Shown one piece after another: positions 26,081-34,438 of a DNA stretch of 64,000 nt. Both the position numbers and the translations under genes were made by a program. This stretch comes from Caenimonas aquaedulcis (GTDB lineage: Bacteria > Pseudomonadota > Gammaproteobacteria > Burkholderiales > Burkholderiaceae_C): NCBI RefSeq assembly GCF_015831345.1, contig NZ_JADWYS010000001.1, positions 1,436,118 to 1,500,117 on the forward strand, given 5' to 3'. The notes beneath the pieces were generated by a model. It saw only the letters and a program-made list of their open reading frames with translations, searched no databases and was not told the origin of the DNA. How positions within the stretch are numbered: position 1 is the stretch's first letter; each line of letters starts with the position of its first letter.

Positions 26081-26236
26081 ATGCGATGCGCGGCGGGCAC
26101 GGCGTGGGCGCGCCGCGACCGTCATGGGGAACTGAACGCGCCGCCGCGCGGCCACCAGTGGGTGCAGGTCGGCGGCGTCTACGTGCTCGTCGCGATCGCG
26201 ACCGGCATCATCGCCCAGCTGCTGCTGAATCAGTAA
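26081..26236 (+). pseudogene. RcnB-family C-terminal remnant
   Basis: The plus frame ending with TAA at 26236 encodes APPRGHQWVQVGG followed by YVLVAIATGIIAQLL, the conserved end of RcnB-family exported proteins; the intact gene at 39105-39566 ends APPYGYQWV...YLLVALATGIIANLL. Here the signal peptide and the Gln/His-rich body are missing: upstream of 26110 the frame reads into unrelated bases near the start of the gene at 25407-26069. An in-frame ATG at 26081 exists but gives only 51 residues. It is best read as a truncated gene. Confidence 0.65.
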
Positions 26237-26639
26237 GCGGCACGACCTCCACGCGCGCGACGCCGCGCTGCTTCGTGAGCCCGATCTCCTGCGCGGTGGC
26301 GGGCGACACGTCGATGATGCGGCCGCGCACGTGCGGGCCGCGGTCGCGGATCGTGACTTCGGCGCTGTCGCCGGTGTCGAGGTTCGTGACGCGGGCGCGG
26401 GTCCCGAGCGGCAGGGTCTTGCTCGCGGCGTTGTCGCTGTGCGGGTCCATGCGCGTGCCGTCGGCCATCTTGCGGCCCGCGAACTTGTGCGCGTAATAGG
26501 ACGCCTTGCCCACCTGCTTGCGGGTGTGGCTGTGCTTGCCCGGTTTCAGCGGAGGCTGCACGGAATCCGCCGCCTGCGCGAACGCCGGCGCCGCGCACGA
26601 GAGCGCGATGCAAGCGGCGAGCAGGGTTCGGGTCAGCAT
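26208..26639 (-). CDS. RlpA-like septal ring protein
   Basis: A 143-residue exported protein with a signal peptide ending ALSCAAPAFAQA and one double-psi beta-barrel domain: GKASYYAHKFAGRKMADG, LPLGTRARVTNL, DRGPHVRGRIIDVSPATAQEIG. This is the RlpA core without the SPOR domain. RlpA proteins are lytic transglycosylases or wall-binding proteins acting at septa. Start at 26639 is chosen for the signal peptide. The last 29 bases overlap the RcnB remnant on the other strand. It may be secreted or periplasmic. Confidence 0.87.
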   Translation of the reverse strand: MLTRTLLAACIALSCAAPAFAQAADSVQPPLKPGKHSHTRKQVGKASYYAHKFAGRKMADGTRMDPHSDNAASKTLPLGTRARVTNLDTGDSAEVTIRDRGPHVRGRIIDVSPATAQEIGLTKQRGVARVEVVPLTDSAAAGR

Positions 26640-26712
26640 GGAAGCATTCTGGCCGAAGAGCCGGCCCCGGCGCGTCCGACGGCAGCGCCAGCGGCGGTAG
26701 GATGCGGCACGC

Positions 26713-27246
26713 ATGAAGTACGTCGATTCCCCGCGCCGCCAGATCGTGATGGGCGTCCTGCTCAGCCTTGCCGCGATCGGCGCGGTCATTCGCTACTCGG
26801 CTCCCAACCCGTCCCTCGCCCGCGACATCGGCACGCTCATGCTGGTGCTGTGGCTGCCCGCCATCGGCAATCTCGTCGCCTTCGCCGTTCGCAGGATGCC
26901 CTGGCGCGCGGCGCGCGTGGTCGCGTTCGAGGAAGCGGCGGCGTTCGAAGCGAATCTCGTCGCGCGGCTGGAGAGCGCAGCCGGACAGGCGGAGCGGATC
27001 GCGTCCCTGCCGGCCGGTCTCGCGCTGTGCACGCTCGTGGTCGGGCAGGAGGGGTTCACGGCGCGCGCCGCCACTCCCTGGGCGCAGTTGCTGTCGTCCG
27101 GCGCCGGTTCGCGGGACGTGCAGCTCCAGTTGCTGCGGCCCGCGCACGCGCTGCCGCGCCTGCCGGTGGGAACGCGCTTCCAGTGCATGGTGGGCAATGC
27201 GGTCGTCGCCTCCGGCTCGGTGCAGCGCCTCGCCGAAGCGGACTGA
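26713..27246 (+). CDS. hypothetical membrane protein
   Basis: A 177-residue protein with two membrane segments (about 12-27 and 39-58) and a cytoplasmic domain of about 110 residues ending in a small beta-rich part (RFQCMVGNAVVASGSVQRL). I do not recognise the family. There are no catalytic motifs. It is transcribed toward the sensor kinase but a 60-base gap with a TATACATT stretch separates them. Confidence 0.65.
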   Translation: MKYVDSPRRQIVMGVLLSLAAIGAVIRYSAPNPSLARDIGTLMLVLWLPAIGNLVAFAVRRMPWRAARVVAFEEAAAFEANLVARLESAAGQAERIASLPAGLALCTLVVGQEGFTARAATPWAQLLSSGAGSRDVQLQLLRPAHALPRLPVGTRFQCMVGNAVVASGSVQRLAEAD

Positions 27247-27304
27247 GCCGGCACGCGCCCGCCCACGGCGCGGATGAGTACACCCCTGCTATACATTGCC
27301 TGTG

Positions 27305-28507
27305 ATGAATGCACCCGCACCCAGCCTGCAATCGCGTGCGCGGCCGCTGCGCATGCGGCTGTTGCTGCTGGCCGCGAGCGGGCTGGTGCCGCTCGTGCTG
27401 GTCCTCGCCTGGGGCCTGGACCACCTGGTCGAGGAGCGGCGCGAGCAGGCGCAACGCTCGGTGCTCGCGCTGTCGCGCGCCCTGGGTACCGCGGTCGCCT
27501 CGGAACTGCGCTCCATCGAGGTGCTGCTCGACCATCTCGGGCATTCGGAAGAGCTGGAGACCGCGGACTTGCGCGGCTTCTACCTGTCGGCCATCCGCAG
27601 CTCGGACGAGCTCGGCTGGCGCCAGATCACGCTCAGCGACGGCGAGGGACGCGTGTTGATGCGCACCAGCGAGCCTTTCGGTGCTTCGCGCCCCGCCCCG
27701 GTCGAGCCGGAGAGCATGGCGCGCGCATTGAAGACGCTGCAGCCCGTCGTCTCGCGCATCGTCGAATCGCCGGCCGGGCACGCCAATGCGTTCAGCGTGC
27801 GCGTGCCCGTGCTGCGCAGCGGCAAGCTGGTCTATGTGATCAGTGCCGTGGTGCCCGCCGACGCGATCTCCTCGGTGCTCCGGCGCCAGGGGATTCCGCC
27901 CAATACCATCGCGTCGGTGTTCGACCAGGGCAACCGCCGCGTGGCGCGGTCCGTCGAGACCACGTCTCCGCGGCCCACGCCGTCGCTCCAGGCCCTCCTC
28001 GATCGCGGGGAGCGCCAGGGTGTCGGGCGCACCCTCACGCGCGAAGGGACGGACAACTACACGGGTTTCACGCGCCTGCCCGGCTCGGACTGGGTCGTGG
28101 TCGTCGGCACCTCGGTCGACGAAGCCAATGAAGGCCTGCTCGCGCTCCTGCGCGCCGTCGCCCTCGGCCTGGCCGCCTCGCTCGCGCTCTCGTCGCTGCT
28201 GGCCTGGGTGCTTTCGCGCCGCGTGCTGGAACCCATCGACGCGCTGAAGGCCGGCGCGGCGGCGCTGGGCCGCGGCGACCCCGTGCAGCTGCCTCCGCTG
28301 GAGATCGTGGAGCTCGACGACGTGGCGGTTGCGCTGAAAGACGCGGCCGTCGAGCGCGACAGGGCCCGGCTCGAACGCGACAAGCTCTCCGCGCAGGCGG
28401 CCGACGCGCTGCGAATGGCGGAAGACGCGAACCGCAGCAAGGACCAGTTCCTCGCGTCCTCGGCCACGAGCTGCGCAACCCGCTCGCGCCGATTTCCAAC
28501 GCGGTGA
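27305..28507 (+). CDS. hybrid histidine kinase, N-terminal part (frameshifted)
   Basis: A 400-residue fragment: membrane segment 17-37, periplasmic Cache-like sensor (about 45-270), second membrane segment (280-303), HAMP linker and the beginning of the HisKA domain (AEDANRSKDQFLA). Just after residue 384 the frame is lost: the expected LGHELRNPLAPISNAVKIM box is encoded in the next frame from 28459. One missing base at 28457-28459 explains it, and this part ends in unrelated residues at TGA 28507. ATG 27305 is chosen; GTG 27302 or TTG 27296 are possible. Confidence 0.75.
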   Translation: MNAPAPSLQSRARPLRMRLLLLAASGLVPLVLVLAWGLDHLVEERREQAQRSVLALSRALGTAVASELRSIEVLLDHLGHSEELETADLRGFYLSAIRSSDELGWRQITLSDGEGRVLMRTSEPFGASRPAPVEPESMARALKTLQPVVSRIVESPAGHANAFSVRVPVLRSGKLVYVISAVVPADAISSVLRRQGIPPNTIASVFDQGNRRVARSVETTSPRPTPSLQALLDRGERQGVGRTLTREGTDNYTGFTRLPGSDWVVVVGTSVDEANEGLLALLRAVALGLAASLALSSLLAWVLSRRVLEPIDALKAGAAALGRGDPVQLPPLEIVELDDVAVALKDAAVERDRARLERDKLSAQAADALRMAEDANRSKDQFLASSATSCATRSRRFPTR

Positions 28508-29529
28508 AGATCATGGCGATCAAGGGCGACCGGACGACCGAGCAGGAGCGGCACATCATCGAACGCCAGCTCGTGCACGTGACACGGCTGGTCGACGACC
28601 TCCTGGACATCTCGCGCATCACGGGCAAGCGCCTCACGATCCACAAGCAGCCGGTACGCATCGCGCAGGTGCTCACGCAGGTGGTGGAGACGATCCGGCC
28701 CTCGCTGCACGACCGCGAACTGTCGCTGGTGCTGGGCGAGGGCACGCAGGGCGCGTGGGTTTCAGGCGACGAGGTGCGGCTGGTGCAGGTCTTCAACAAC
28801 CTGCTCGTGAACGCGATCAAGTTCACGCCTTCGGGCCGCAGCATCCGCGTCGAGGCCGCGGTGCTCGAGGGGAGCGTGCAGGTGGACGTGAGCGACCGCG
28901 GCATCGGGATCTCCGGTGAGGAGATCGACAGGATCTTCGAGCTGTTCTACCAGGCGCCGCAGAGCTCCGACCGCGCGCAGGGCGGGCTCGGGCTCGGCCT
29001 GCCCATCGTGCGCAGCCTGGTCGAGATGCATGGGGGAACGGTGTCCGCGGCCAGCGACGGCCCCGGCTACGGCGCATGCCTCACCGTGCGCCTGCCCTTG
29101 TGCGAGCCGCCAGCGGGCGCCGACGCGGCACCGCCGGCCCCGGATGCGCATGGAGAGGGTCGCGTGCTGGTCGTCGACGACAACGAGGATGCCGCCGACA
29201 CCTGTGCGACGCTGCTGGAGATGAGCGGCTACACGGTGCGGGTCGCCTACACGCCGCAGGCCGCGATCGAGGCCGTGGCGGGATTCCGGCCCGACCTCGC
29301 GATCCTCGACATCGGGCTGCCCGGCATGAGCGGCTACGAGCTGGCGGGGCTGCTCAAGGCGCCGCCGACGCTGTACAGCGGCTATCTGGTGGCCCTCACG
29401 GGCTACGGCCAGGCGACGGATCGCGCGGCATCCAGGGCGGCCGGCTTCGACGCACACCTCACCAAGCCCGTGTCTCCTTCGGAATTGCTCGACCTCGTCG
29501 CGAAATACGCCAAGGGCGGCTCGCGCTAG
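28504..29529 (+). CDS. hybrid histidine kinase, C-terminal part (frameshifted)
   Basis: The continuation of the kinase in the next frame. Open reading extends upstream to include the H box (GHELRNPL at 28462-28485), but the only start-like codon is GTG at 28504, after the phospho-acceptor His. It contains the rest of HisKA, a HATPase domain (NLLVNAIKF, DRGIGIS, GGLGLGLPI) and a receiver domain (VVDDNEDA, phospho-acceptor Asp in LAILDIGLPG, Lys in LTKPVS). A product from GTG 28504 would lack the acceptor His. Repairing one base gives a protein of about 740 residues. Confidence 0.75.
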   Translation: MKIMAIKGDRTTEQERHIIERQLVHVTRLVDDLLDISRITGKRLTIHKQPVRIAQVLTQVVETIRPSLHDRELSLVLGEGTQGAWVSGDEVRLVQVFNNLLVNAIKFTPSGRSIRVEAAVLEGSVQVDVSDRGIGISGEEIDRIFELFYQAPQSSDRAQGGLGLGLPIVRSLVEMHGGTVSAASDGPGYGACLTVRLPLCEPPAGADAAPPAPDAHGEGRVLVVDDNEDAADTCATLLEMSGYTVRVAYTPQAAIEAVAGFRPDLAILDIGLPGMSGYELAGLLKAPPTLYSGYLVALTGYGQATDRAASRAAGFDAHLTKPVSPSELLDLVAKYAKGGSR

Positions 29530-29626
29530 CGCGAGCCCGGCTTCCCGCACCCATTGGCGACGTTGGCTGACATCGCGGCGGCGGCGGCAGCGCTGGAATG
29601 GAGGCTTGCGCACACCAGGAGTCGCC

Positions 29627-29833
29627 ATGCAACACGCCATCATTCGCGGGGAAGTCTGCTTTCGGGCCGGGGACGGCGTGACCATGCCGATCCCGCCGGG
29701 GCCCGTGGACATCGAGGTCGCCGACGACAGCGTCACCATCGGCTGGACGGCCGGGGACGACGCGCTGTCCACCGCCATCACGCGCGACGAATACGATCGC
29801 TACGTGAAGGAAGGGCACATCAAGCTCAGCTAG
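29627..29833 (+). CDS. small conserved hypothetical protein
   Basis: A 68-residue acidic protein that looks like a small beta-barrel: alternating strands (VCFRAGDGVTMPIPPG, VDIEVADDSVTIGW) and an acidic closing helix (RDEYDRYVKEGHI). The ATG at 29627 has AGGAG five bases upstream, which excludes the longer TTG start at 29606. Function unknown. Its end overlaps the acyltransferase gene on the other strand by eight bases. Confidence 0.72.
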   Translation: MQHAIIRGEVCFRAGDGVTMPIPPGPVDIEVADDSVTIGWTAGDDALSTAITRDEYDRYVKEGHIKLS

Positions 29834-31052
29834 CGATTCGTGCGCGGGGCCGCTCGCGCGGGCCGTTGAGGATGCGGCCGATCCACGTGTACCGCACGAG
29901 GACGTGGTAGCTCGACGCGAGCGCCGCGGAGGCGATGGCCAGGATGAGGAGAAGCTTCAGCCAGCCGTTCACCGGCCAGTCGAACATCCACGCCTGCAGC
30001 GCGATCACCAGCGGCAGGTGCACCACGTACCACCAGTAGGACGCGTCGGCCATGTAGCGCATCCAGGGCCTGTGTCCGGACGCGACGCGCAGGAAGAGGC
30101 CCGTCACCGCGAATGTCATGCTCCAGGCATAGATGGACGCGCCGGCCAGCGCGAGGGCCTTCGCCGCGAGGCGGTGCCCGGCGTATTCCGGCAGCATCGA
30201 CGCGCGCAGCCCCAATCCCAACGCCAGCCAGGCGCCCAGCGAAAGCAGGAAGTACGGCACGAGCCAGCGGTCGAGCGTCTCCATCAGGTGGACGCGGCGG
30301 TGCAGCCACCAGCCCGCGGCGAAAAAGAGTCCGTAGTAGGCGACGGCGATCCATCGCGGGACGAGCCGCATGCCGGCTTCGTCGATCTCCGGGATACGCG
30401 GCCCGAACCAGAGCAGCGCGAACGTGGGGATCGCCAGCAGCAGCGGCTTGATCGGCGTGCGCATGAGCGCGTCGAAGGCGGCGTCCAGCCCGGGAAGGAA
30501 TGCCTCGACCGCGGCGAACCGGCCCCACCAGGCGATACCCATCGCCACCGCATAGAGCACGAGCAGGATCTCGAGGAACCAGAAGGGGCCCGTCGGGAAG
30601 TCCAGCAGCGTGGGATTCGCCGGTGCGGACTTCATGAAACCCGACGCGGTCCGCGCGTCGGCCCACATGCTGACCGCGATCACCAGCGGCATCACCACGA
30701 ACAGCCCGGCCAGGAAGGGGACGCCGATGCGCAGCGCGCGCTGCCGCAGGAAGGCCCGCGTGCCCATGCGACGCCAGACAAGGTGCGCGAAAAACCCGGC
30801 CAGCAGGAAGAACAGCTGCATCCGGAAGCCATGGATGGCCCCCAGCATGCCGTCGAAGGCCCGGCTGCGCGACACGTCGTGCACCGGCCATGGGATGGGA
30901 ATGGTGGTCAGGGATGCGGCCCCGTGGAGCACGATGCCCAGGAGCATGGCGGTGGCGCGCAGGCTGTCCAGCGCGTGCAGGCGCTCCCCCTGCCCGGCGG
31001 GCGCCGTCGCCGCCAGGGCGGGTGCGCCCATTACAGCCGTCGAGACTGACAT
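29826..31052 (-). CDS. acyltransferase 3 family protein (OpgC-like)
   Basis: A 408-residue membrane protein with ten or more hydrophobic segments. It begins with the family pattern LHALDSLRATAMLLGIVLHGA (conserved Arg and His in the first loop-helix) and contains MQLFFLLAGFFAHLVWRR. Members transfer acyl or succinyl groups to exported sugars; OpgC adds succinate to periplasmic glucans. AAGGAGGGG precedes the ATG. No sugar-synthesis gene is adjacent, so the acceptor is unknown. Confidence 0.9.
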   Translation of the reverse strand: MSVSTAVMGAPALAATAPAGQGERLHALDSLRATAMLLGIVLHGAASLTTIPIPWPVHDVSRSRAFDGMLGAIHGFRMQLFFLLAGFFAHLVWRRMGTRAFLRQRALRIGVPFLAGLFVVMPLVIAVSMWADARTASGFMKSAPANPTLLDFPTGPFWFLEILLVLYAVAMGIAWWGRFAAVEAFLPGLDAAFDALMRTPIKPLLLAIPTFALLWFGPRIPEIDEAGMRLVPRWIAVAYYGLFFAAGWWLHRRVHLMETLDRWLVPYFLLSLGAWLALGLGLRASMLPEYAGHRLAAKALALAGASIYAWSMTFAVTGLFLRVASGHRPWMRYMADASYWWYVVHLPLVIALQAWMFDWPVNGWLKLLLILAIASAALASSYHVLVRYTWIGRILNGPRERPRARIAS

Positions 31053-31217
31053 GTGTGATCCCCTCCTTGCTGCGCTCCCCCGCGCGATTGTCGGGCTTTT
31101 AAGGGAAAACGCGAGCCGCGCGATGGCTGCGTCAACCCTTCCGCCTCATCCGGCGTTGTGGTTGGGCAGCCCGGGATAGGGCAGCTTTTTAATCCACCAT
31201 CCCTCGGAAAGACTCTC

Positions 31218-31601
31218 ATGAACAAGCTCCTCGCCGTCCTGGCCGCTACCTTCTTCGCCGCTTCCTCCTTCGCGGCTTCGCACACCGGCGCCCCCATGGC
31301 CGGCGCCTCCGCCGCCAAGCCCGCCGCTTCCGCTGCCGTGAGCAAGGAAGTCAAGGCCGACGCCAAGGCTGACGAAAAGGCCGCCAAGGCCCAAGCCAAG
31401 GCCGACAAGAAGAAGGCCAAGGCCGAAGCTGCTGCCGCCAAGAAGGAAGCCGCCGCCAAGAAGAAGGCTGAAAAGGCCGCTGCCGATGCCAAGGCCAAGG
31501 AAGCCAAGGCTCAAGCCACCGCCACCAAGGACAAGGCTGTCGCCGGCGCCAACGCCAAGAGCGACAAGGCTGAAGCCAAGGCCGACGCCGCCAAGAAGTA
31601 A
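31218..31601 (+). CDS. exported Ala/Lys-rich protein
   Basis: A 127-residue protein with a signal peptide (MNKLLAVLAATFFAASSFAA) and a mature part built of Ala, Lys, Glu and Asp repeats (KADEKAAKAQAKADKKKAKAEA style), predicted to be a long charged helix. Composition resembles histone H1-like or TolA-like linkers, but the signal peptide argues for the periplasm. GGAAAGA precedes the ATG; a terminator follows at 31624-31645. Confidence 0.78.
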   Translation: MNKLLAVLAATFFAASSFAASHTGAPMAGASAAKPAASAAVSKEVKADAKADEKAAKAQAKADKKKAKAEAAAAKKEAAAKKKAEKAAADAKAKEAKAQATATKDKAVAGANAKSDKAEAKADAAKK

Positions 31602-31623
31602 GCCTTCCGGCTTCACACGTAAA

Positions 31624-31645
31624 AGCCCGCTTCGGCGGGCTTTTT
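31624..31645 (+). terminator. intrinsic terminator
   Basis: AGCCCGC, loop TTCG, GCGGGCT and five T: a short, strong hairpin with a stable tetraloop ending the Ala/Lys-rich gene, just before the LexA-like box at 31659. Confidence 0.85.
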
Positions 31646-31658
31646 CATGCCCTGGATG

Positions 31659-31674
31659 CTGTACATTCATCCAG
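31659..31674. promoter_or_regulatory. LexA-like SOS box
   Basis: CTGTACATTCATCCAG fits CTG-N10-CAG with an A/T-rich centre, as in LexA boxes of proteobacteria. It overlaps the likely promoter and ends on the GTG start of the radical SAM gene, so bound LexA would block transcription of the DNA-repair-like pair downstream. Confidence 0.6.
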
Positions 31675-32933
31675 TGGATCTGAATTCGAAGTTGGCCATT
31701 CTCGCGGACGCGGCGAAGTACGACGCGTCCTGCGCCTCCAGCGGCGGGGTCAAGCGCAACTCCGTCGACGGCAGGGGCGTGGGCTCCAACGAGGGCATGG
31801 GCATCTGCCACAGCTACGCACCCGATGGCCGGTGCATCTCGCTGCTCAAGATCCTCCTCACGAACTTCTGCCAGTACGACTGCCTGTACTGCGTCAACCG
31901 CGTGACGAGCAACGTGCCCCGCGCGCGCTTCTCCATCGAGGAGGTGGTGCATCTCACGCTCGACTTCTACCGCCGCAACTGCATCGAGGGGCTGTTCCTC
32001 TCCAGCGGCATCATCCGCAGCGCCGACTACACGATGGAGCAGGTGGTGGAAGTCGCGCGGTGCCTGCGCGAAGACCACGACTTCCGCGGCTACATCCACC
32101 TCAAGACGATCCCCGACGCCTCCCCCGAACTGCTGCAGCGTGCCGGGCGCTATGCGGACAGGCTTTCCATCAATATCGAACTGCCGACCGAGGAAGGCCT
32201 GGCCGCCCTCGCGCCGGAAAAGGACAGCGCCGCGATCAAGCGGTCGATGGCACGCCTGCGCGTGCACATCGACGACGCGAAGGCCGAAGCCGCCGATCAC
32301 GCGCGCCAGCCCGTGGCCTCGCTGGCAGGCGTGGCGCCCACGCGCGCGAAGCCGCGCAGCTTCGCCGCCGCCGGGCAGAGCACGCAGATGATCGTGGGCG
32401 CGGACGCCGCGAGCGACGCCGCGATCCTCTCGACCAGTTCGCAGCTCTACGGCGGTTATCGACTCAAGCGGGTGTACTACTCGGCCTTCAGCCCCATCCC
32501 CGACGCGTCGTCTTCGCTGCCGTTGAAGGCGCCGCCGCTGGTGCGCGAGCACCGGCTGTACCAGGCGGACTGGCTGATGCGCTTCTACGGCTTCCACGCG
32601 GGCGAGATCGCGGGGGCGGGCGACGGCATGCTCTCGCTGGACGTCGACCCGAAACACGCATGGGCGCTCGCGCATCCGGAGCGTTTCCCGGTGGATCTCA
32701 ACACGGCTCCCCGGGAAATGCTGCTGCGCGTTCCGGGCCTGGGCGTGAAGGCCGTGGACCGTGTGCTGCTCGCGCGGCGCGGCCGCCGCCTGCGCGCGGA
32801 CGACCTTAAACGCCTGCACGTCACGATGCGCAGGGTGCTGCCCTTCGTGGTGCTCGCGGACCACCGCCCGCGCGGCGCCGCGGTGGCGAGCGTCCCCGCC
32901 AAGGCCCTGCCCGCCCAGGCCGCATTGTTCTAG
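31674..32933 (+). CDS. putative DNA modification/repair radical SAM protein
   Basis: A 419-residue protein of the TIGR03916 type. The 4Fe-4S cluster motif CxxxCxxC is at Cys66, Cys70 and Cys73 (NFCQYDCLYC); a TIM-barrel core follows, and a C-terminal helix-hairpin-helix (DLNTAPREMLLRVPGLG) suits DNA binding. An earlier ATG at 31647 exists, but GTG 31674 gives the usual family start (DLNSKLAILADAAKYDASC) and leaves the LexA-like box outside the gene. It is followed two bases later by the UdgX fusion, its standard genomic partner. The reaction is not known. Confidence 0.9.
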   Translation: MDLNSKLAILADAAKYDASCASSGGVKRNSVDGRGVGSNEGMGICHSYAPDGRCISLLKILLTNFCQYDCLYCVNRVTSNVPRARFSIEEVVHLTLDFYRRNCIEGLFLSSGIIRSADYTMEQVVEVARCLREDHDFRGYIHLKTIPDASPELLQRAGRYADRLSINIELPTEEGLAALAPEKDSAAIKRSMARLRVHIDDAKAEAADHARQPVASLAGVAPTRAKPRSFAAAGQSTQMIVGADAASDAAILSTSSQLYGGYRLKRVYYSAFSPIPDASSSLPLKAPPLVREHRLYQADWLMRFYGFHAGEIAGAGDGMLSLDVDPKHAWALAHPERFPVDLNTAPREMLLRVPGLGVKAVDRVLLARRGRRLRADDLKRLHVTMRRVLPFVVLADHRPRGAAVASVPAKALPAQAALF

Positions 32934-32935
32934 TC

Positions 32936-34438
32936 ATGCAGGCGAGGCTGTCGGGCGAGACGGATTTCGAGGGCTTTCGCTCGCAGGCCCGGACCCTGCT
33001 GTCGCGGGGCGTCGCGCCCGAGGATGTCCAGTGGGTCACCGGGGATGCGGATGGCGACCTTTTCGCAGGCGACGATTCCCCCCTTGCGCCGGCGGCCGCG
33101 CAGCCGGGCGTCGCCGTGCCCGCCTCCTTTCTCGAGCTCTGCAAGACGGTGGTGCTGCACCGCGACCCGCAGCGGTTCGCCCTGCTCTACCGGCTGCTGT
33201 GGCGGCTCGCGAGCGAGCCCGCGCTGCGCGACGACCCGCTCGACGCCGACATGATGCGGGCACGCGACATGGCACGGGCGGTGCGGCGCGACATCCACAA
33301 GATGCATGCGTTCCTTCGCTTTCGCGAGGTGCCCGATGCCGGCGCGCCGGGCGGCGTGTTGCACGTCGCGTGGTTCGAGCCCGAGCACCACATCGTCGAG
33401 GCGAACGCACCGTGGTTCATGCGGCGCTTCACCAACATGCACTGGGCGATCCTCACGCCGCTGCGCTGCGTCGCGTGGGACGGGAAGGCATTGCGATTCC
33501 AGCCCGGCGCGAGGCGCGCGGATGCACCGGCGGCCGACGCGGGCGAGCAACTCTGGCTCACGTATTACCGCAGCATCTTCAATCCCGCGCGCCTCAAGAT
33601 CGCGATGATGCAAAAGGAGATGCCGCGCAAGTACTGGCGCAACCTGCCGGAGGCGGAATCGATTTCACCGCTGGTCGCCGGGGCGCTCGCGCGCAGCGGC
33701 ACGATGGTGGAGAGCGCGCCGACGCAAGCCCGGCGGACGATCCGGGCGATCGCCCGGCCGACACCCGCGCCCGCGGCTCCCGAGACCACGCTCGAGGGCC
33801 TGCGCGACGCGGTGCAGCGCTGCCGCGAATGCCCCATCGGAGCGCTGGCGACGCAGGGCGTGCCCGGCGAAGGACCGCAGCGCGGCGGCGTGATGCTGGT
33901 GGGCGAGCAGCCCGGCGACCAGGAAGACCTGCGCGGCCGGCCCTTCGTGGGACCTGCCGGGCAATTGCTGATGCGCGCACTGGCGCAGGCAGGTCTTTCG
34001 CGGGAGCAGGTATTCCTCACCAACGCGGTACGACACTTCAAATACGAGGTGCGCGGCAAGCGGCGCATCCACAAGACGCCCTCGCAGGCGGAAGCCGCGG
34101 CTTGCGCGCACTGGCTGGAGCGGGAGATCGCGCTCGTGCAGCCGCGCGCCATCGTGGCGCTCGGTGCGACGGCGGCGCGCTCGTTATTGCAGCGGCCGGT
34201 GGCGGTCATGAGCGAGCGCGGCGGCTGGCACGCGCGGGCCGATGGCCTGCGGGTGCTGGTGACCCTTCACCCGTCGGCGCTGCTTCGCATGCCCGCGGAT
34301 GAGCAGGAGGCGGCGTTAACGACTTTTACCGGCGATCTCGGCCTCGCGGCCGCGCTTTATTTCTCGGAAGCGACGCTCGGGCCTTCGCGCTCGGTGGAGG
34401 GCTTCAGGTCGTCGAACGAGAAATTCTTGAACGGCTGA
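32936..34438 (+). CDS. DUF4130 - UdgX fusion (uracil-DNA crosslinking glycosylase)
   Basis: A 500-residue two-domain protein. Residues 1-255 are the DUF4130 domain (TIGR03915, always next to the radical SAM protein). Residues 285-490 are a UdgX-type uracil-DNA glycosylase: CRECP at 296-300 begins the iron-sulfur cluster ligands, GEQPGDQED at 323-331 is the active-site loop, and KRRIHK at 375-380 is the UdgX-specific loop whose His379 forms a covalent bond to the uracil site in characterised family members. It ends with LHPSALLR. It likely senses or seals uracil lesions under SOS control. Confidence 0.92.
   Translation: MQARLSGETDFEGFRSQARTLLSRGVAPEDVQWVTGDADGDLFAGDDSPLAPAAAQPGVAVPASFLELCKTVVLHRDPQRFALLYRLLWRLASEPALRDDPLDADMMRARDMARAVRRDIHKMHAFLRFREVPDAGAPGGVLHVAWFEPEHHIVEANAPWFMRRFTNMHWAILTPLRCVAWDGKALRFQPGARRADAPAADAGEQLWLTYYRSIFNPARLKIAMMQKEMPRKYWRNLPEAESISPLVAGALARSGTMVESAPTQARRTIRAIARPTPAPAAPETTLEGLRDAVQRCRECPIGALATQGVPGEGPQRGGVMLVGEQPGDQEDLRGRPFVGPAGQLLMRALAQAGLSREQVFLTNAVRHFKYEVRGKRRIHKTPSQAEAAACAHWLEREIALVQPRAIVALGATAARSLLQRPVAVMSERGGWHARADGLRVLVTLHPSALLRMPADEQEAALTTFTGDLGLAAALYFSEATLGPSRSVEGFRSSNEKFLNG

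Noticed and set aside
26068..26496. A 142-residue plus frame from 26068
   Set aside because: It is Arg/Ala-rich without features and runs antisense to the RlpA-like gene; the informative plus-strand frame there is the RcnB remnant in another phase.
26696..26701. CCTACC on the minus strand upstream of the RlpA-like gene
   Set aside because: It fits the distance (about 55 bases) but not the CCTAC(A/G) form, so it was left out of the motif list.
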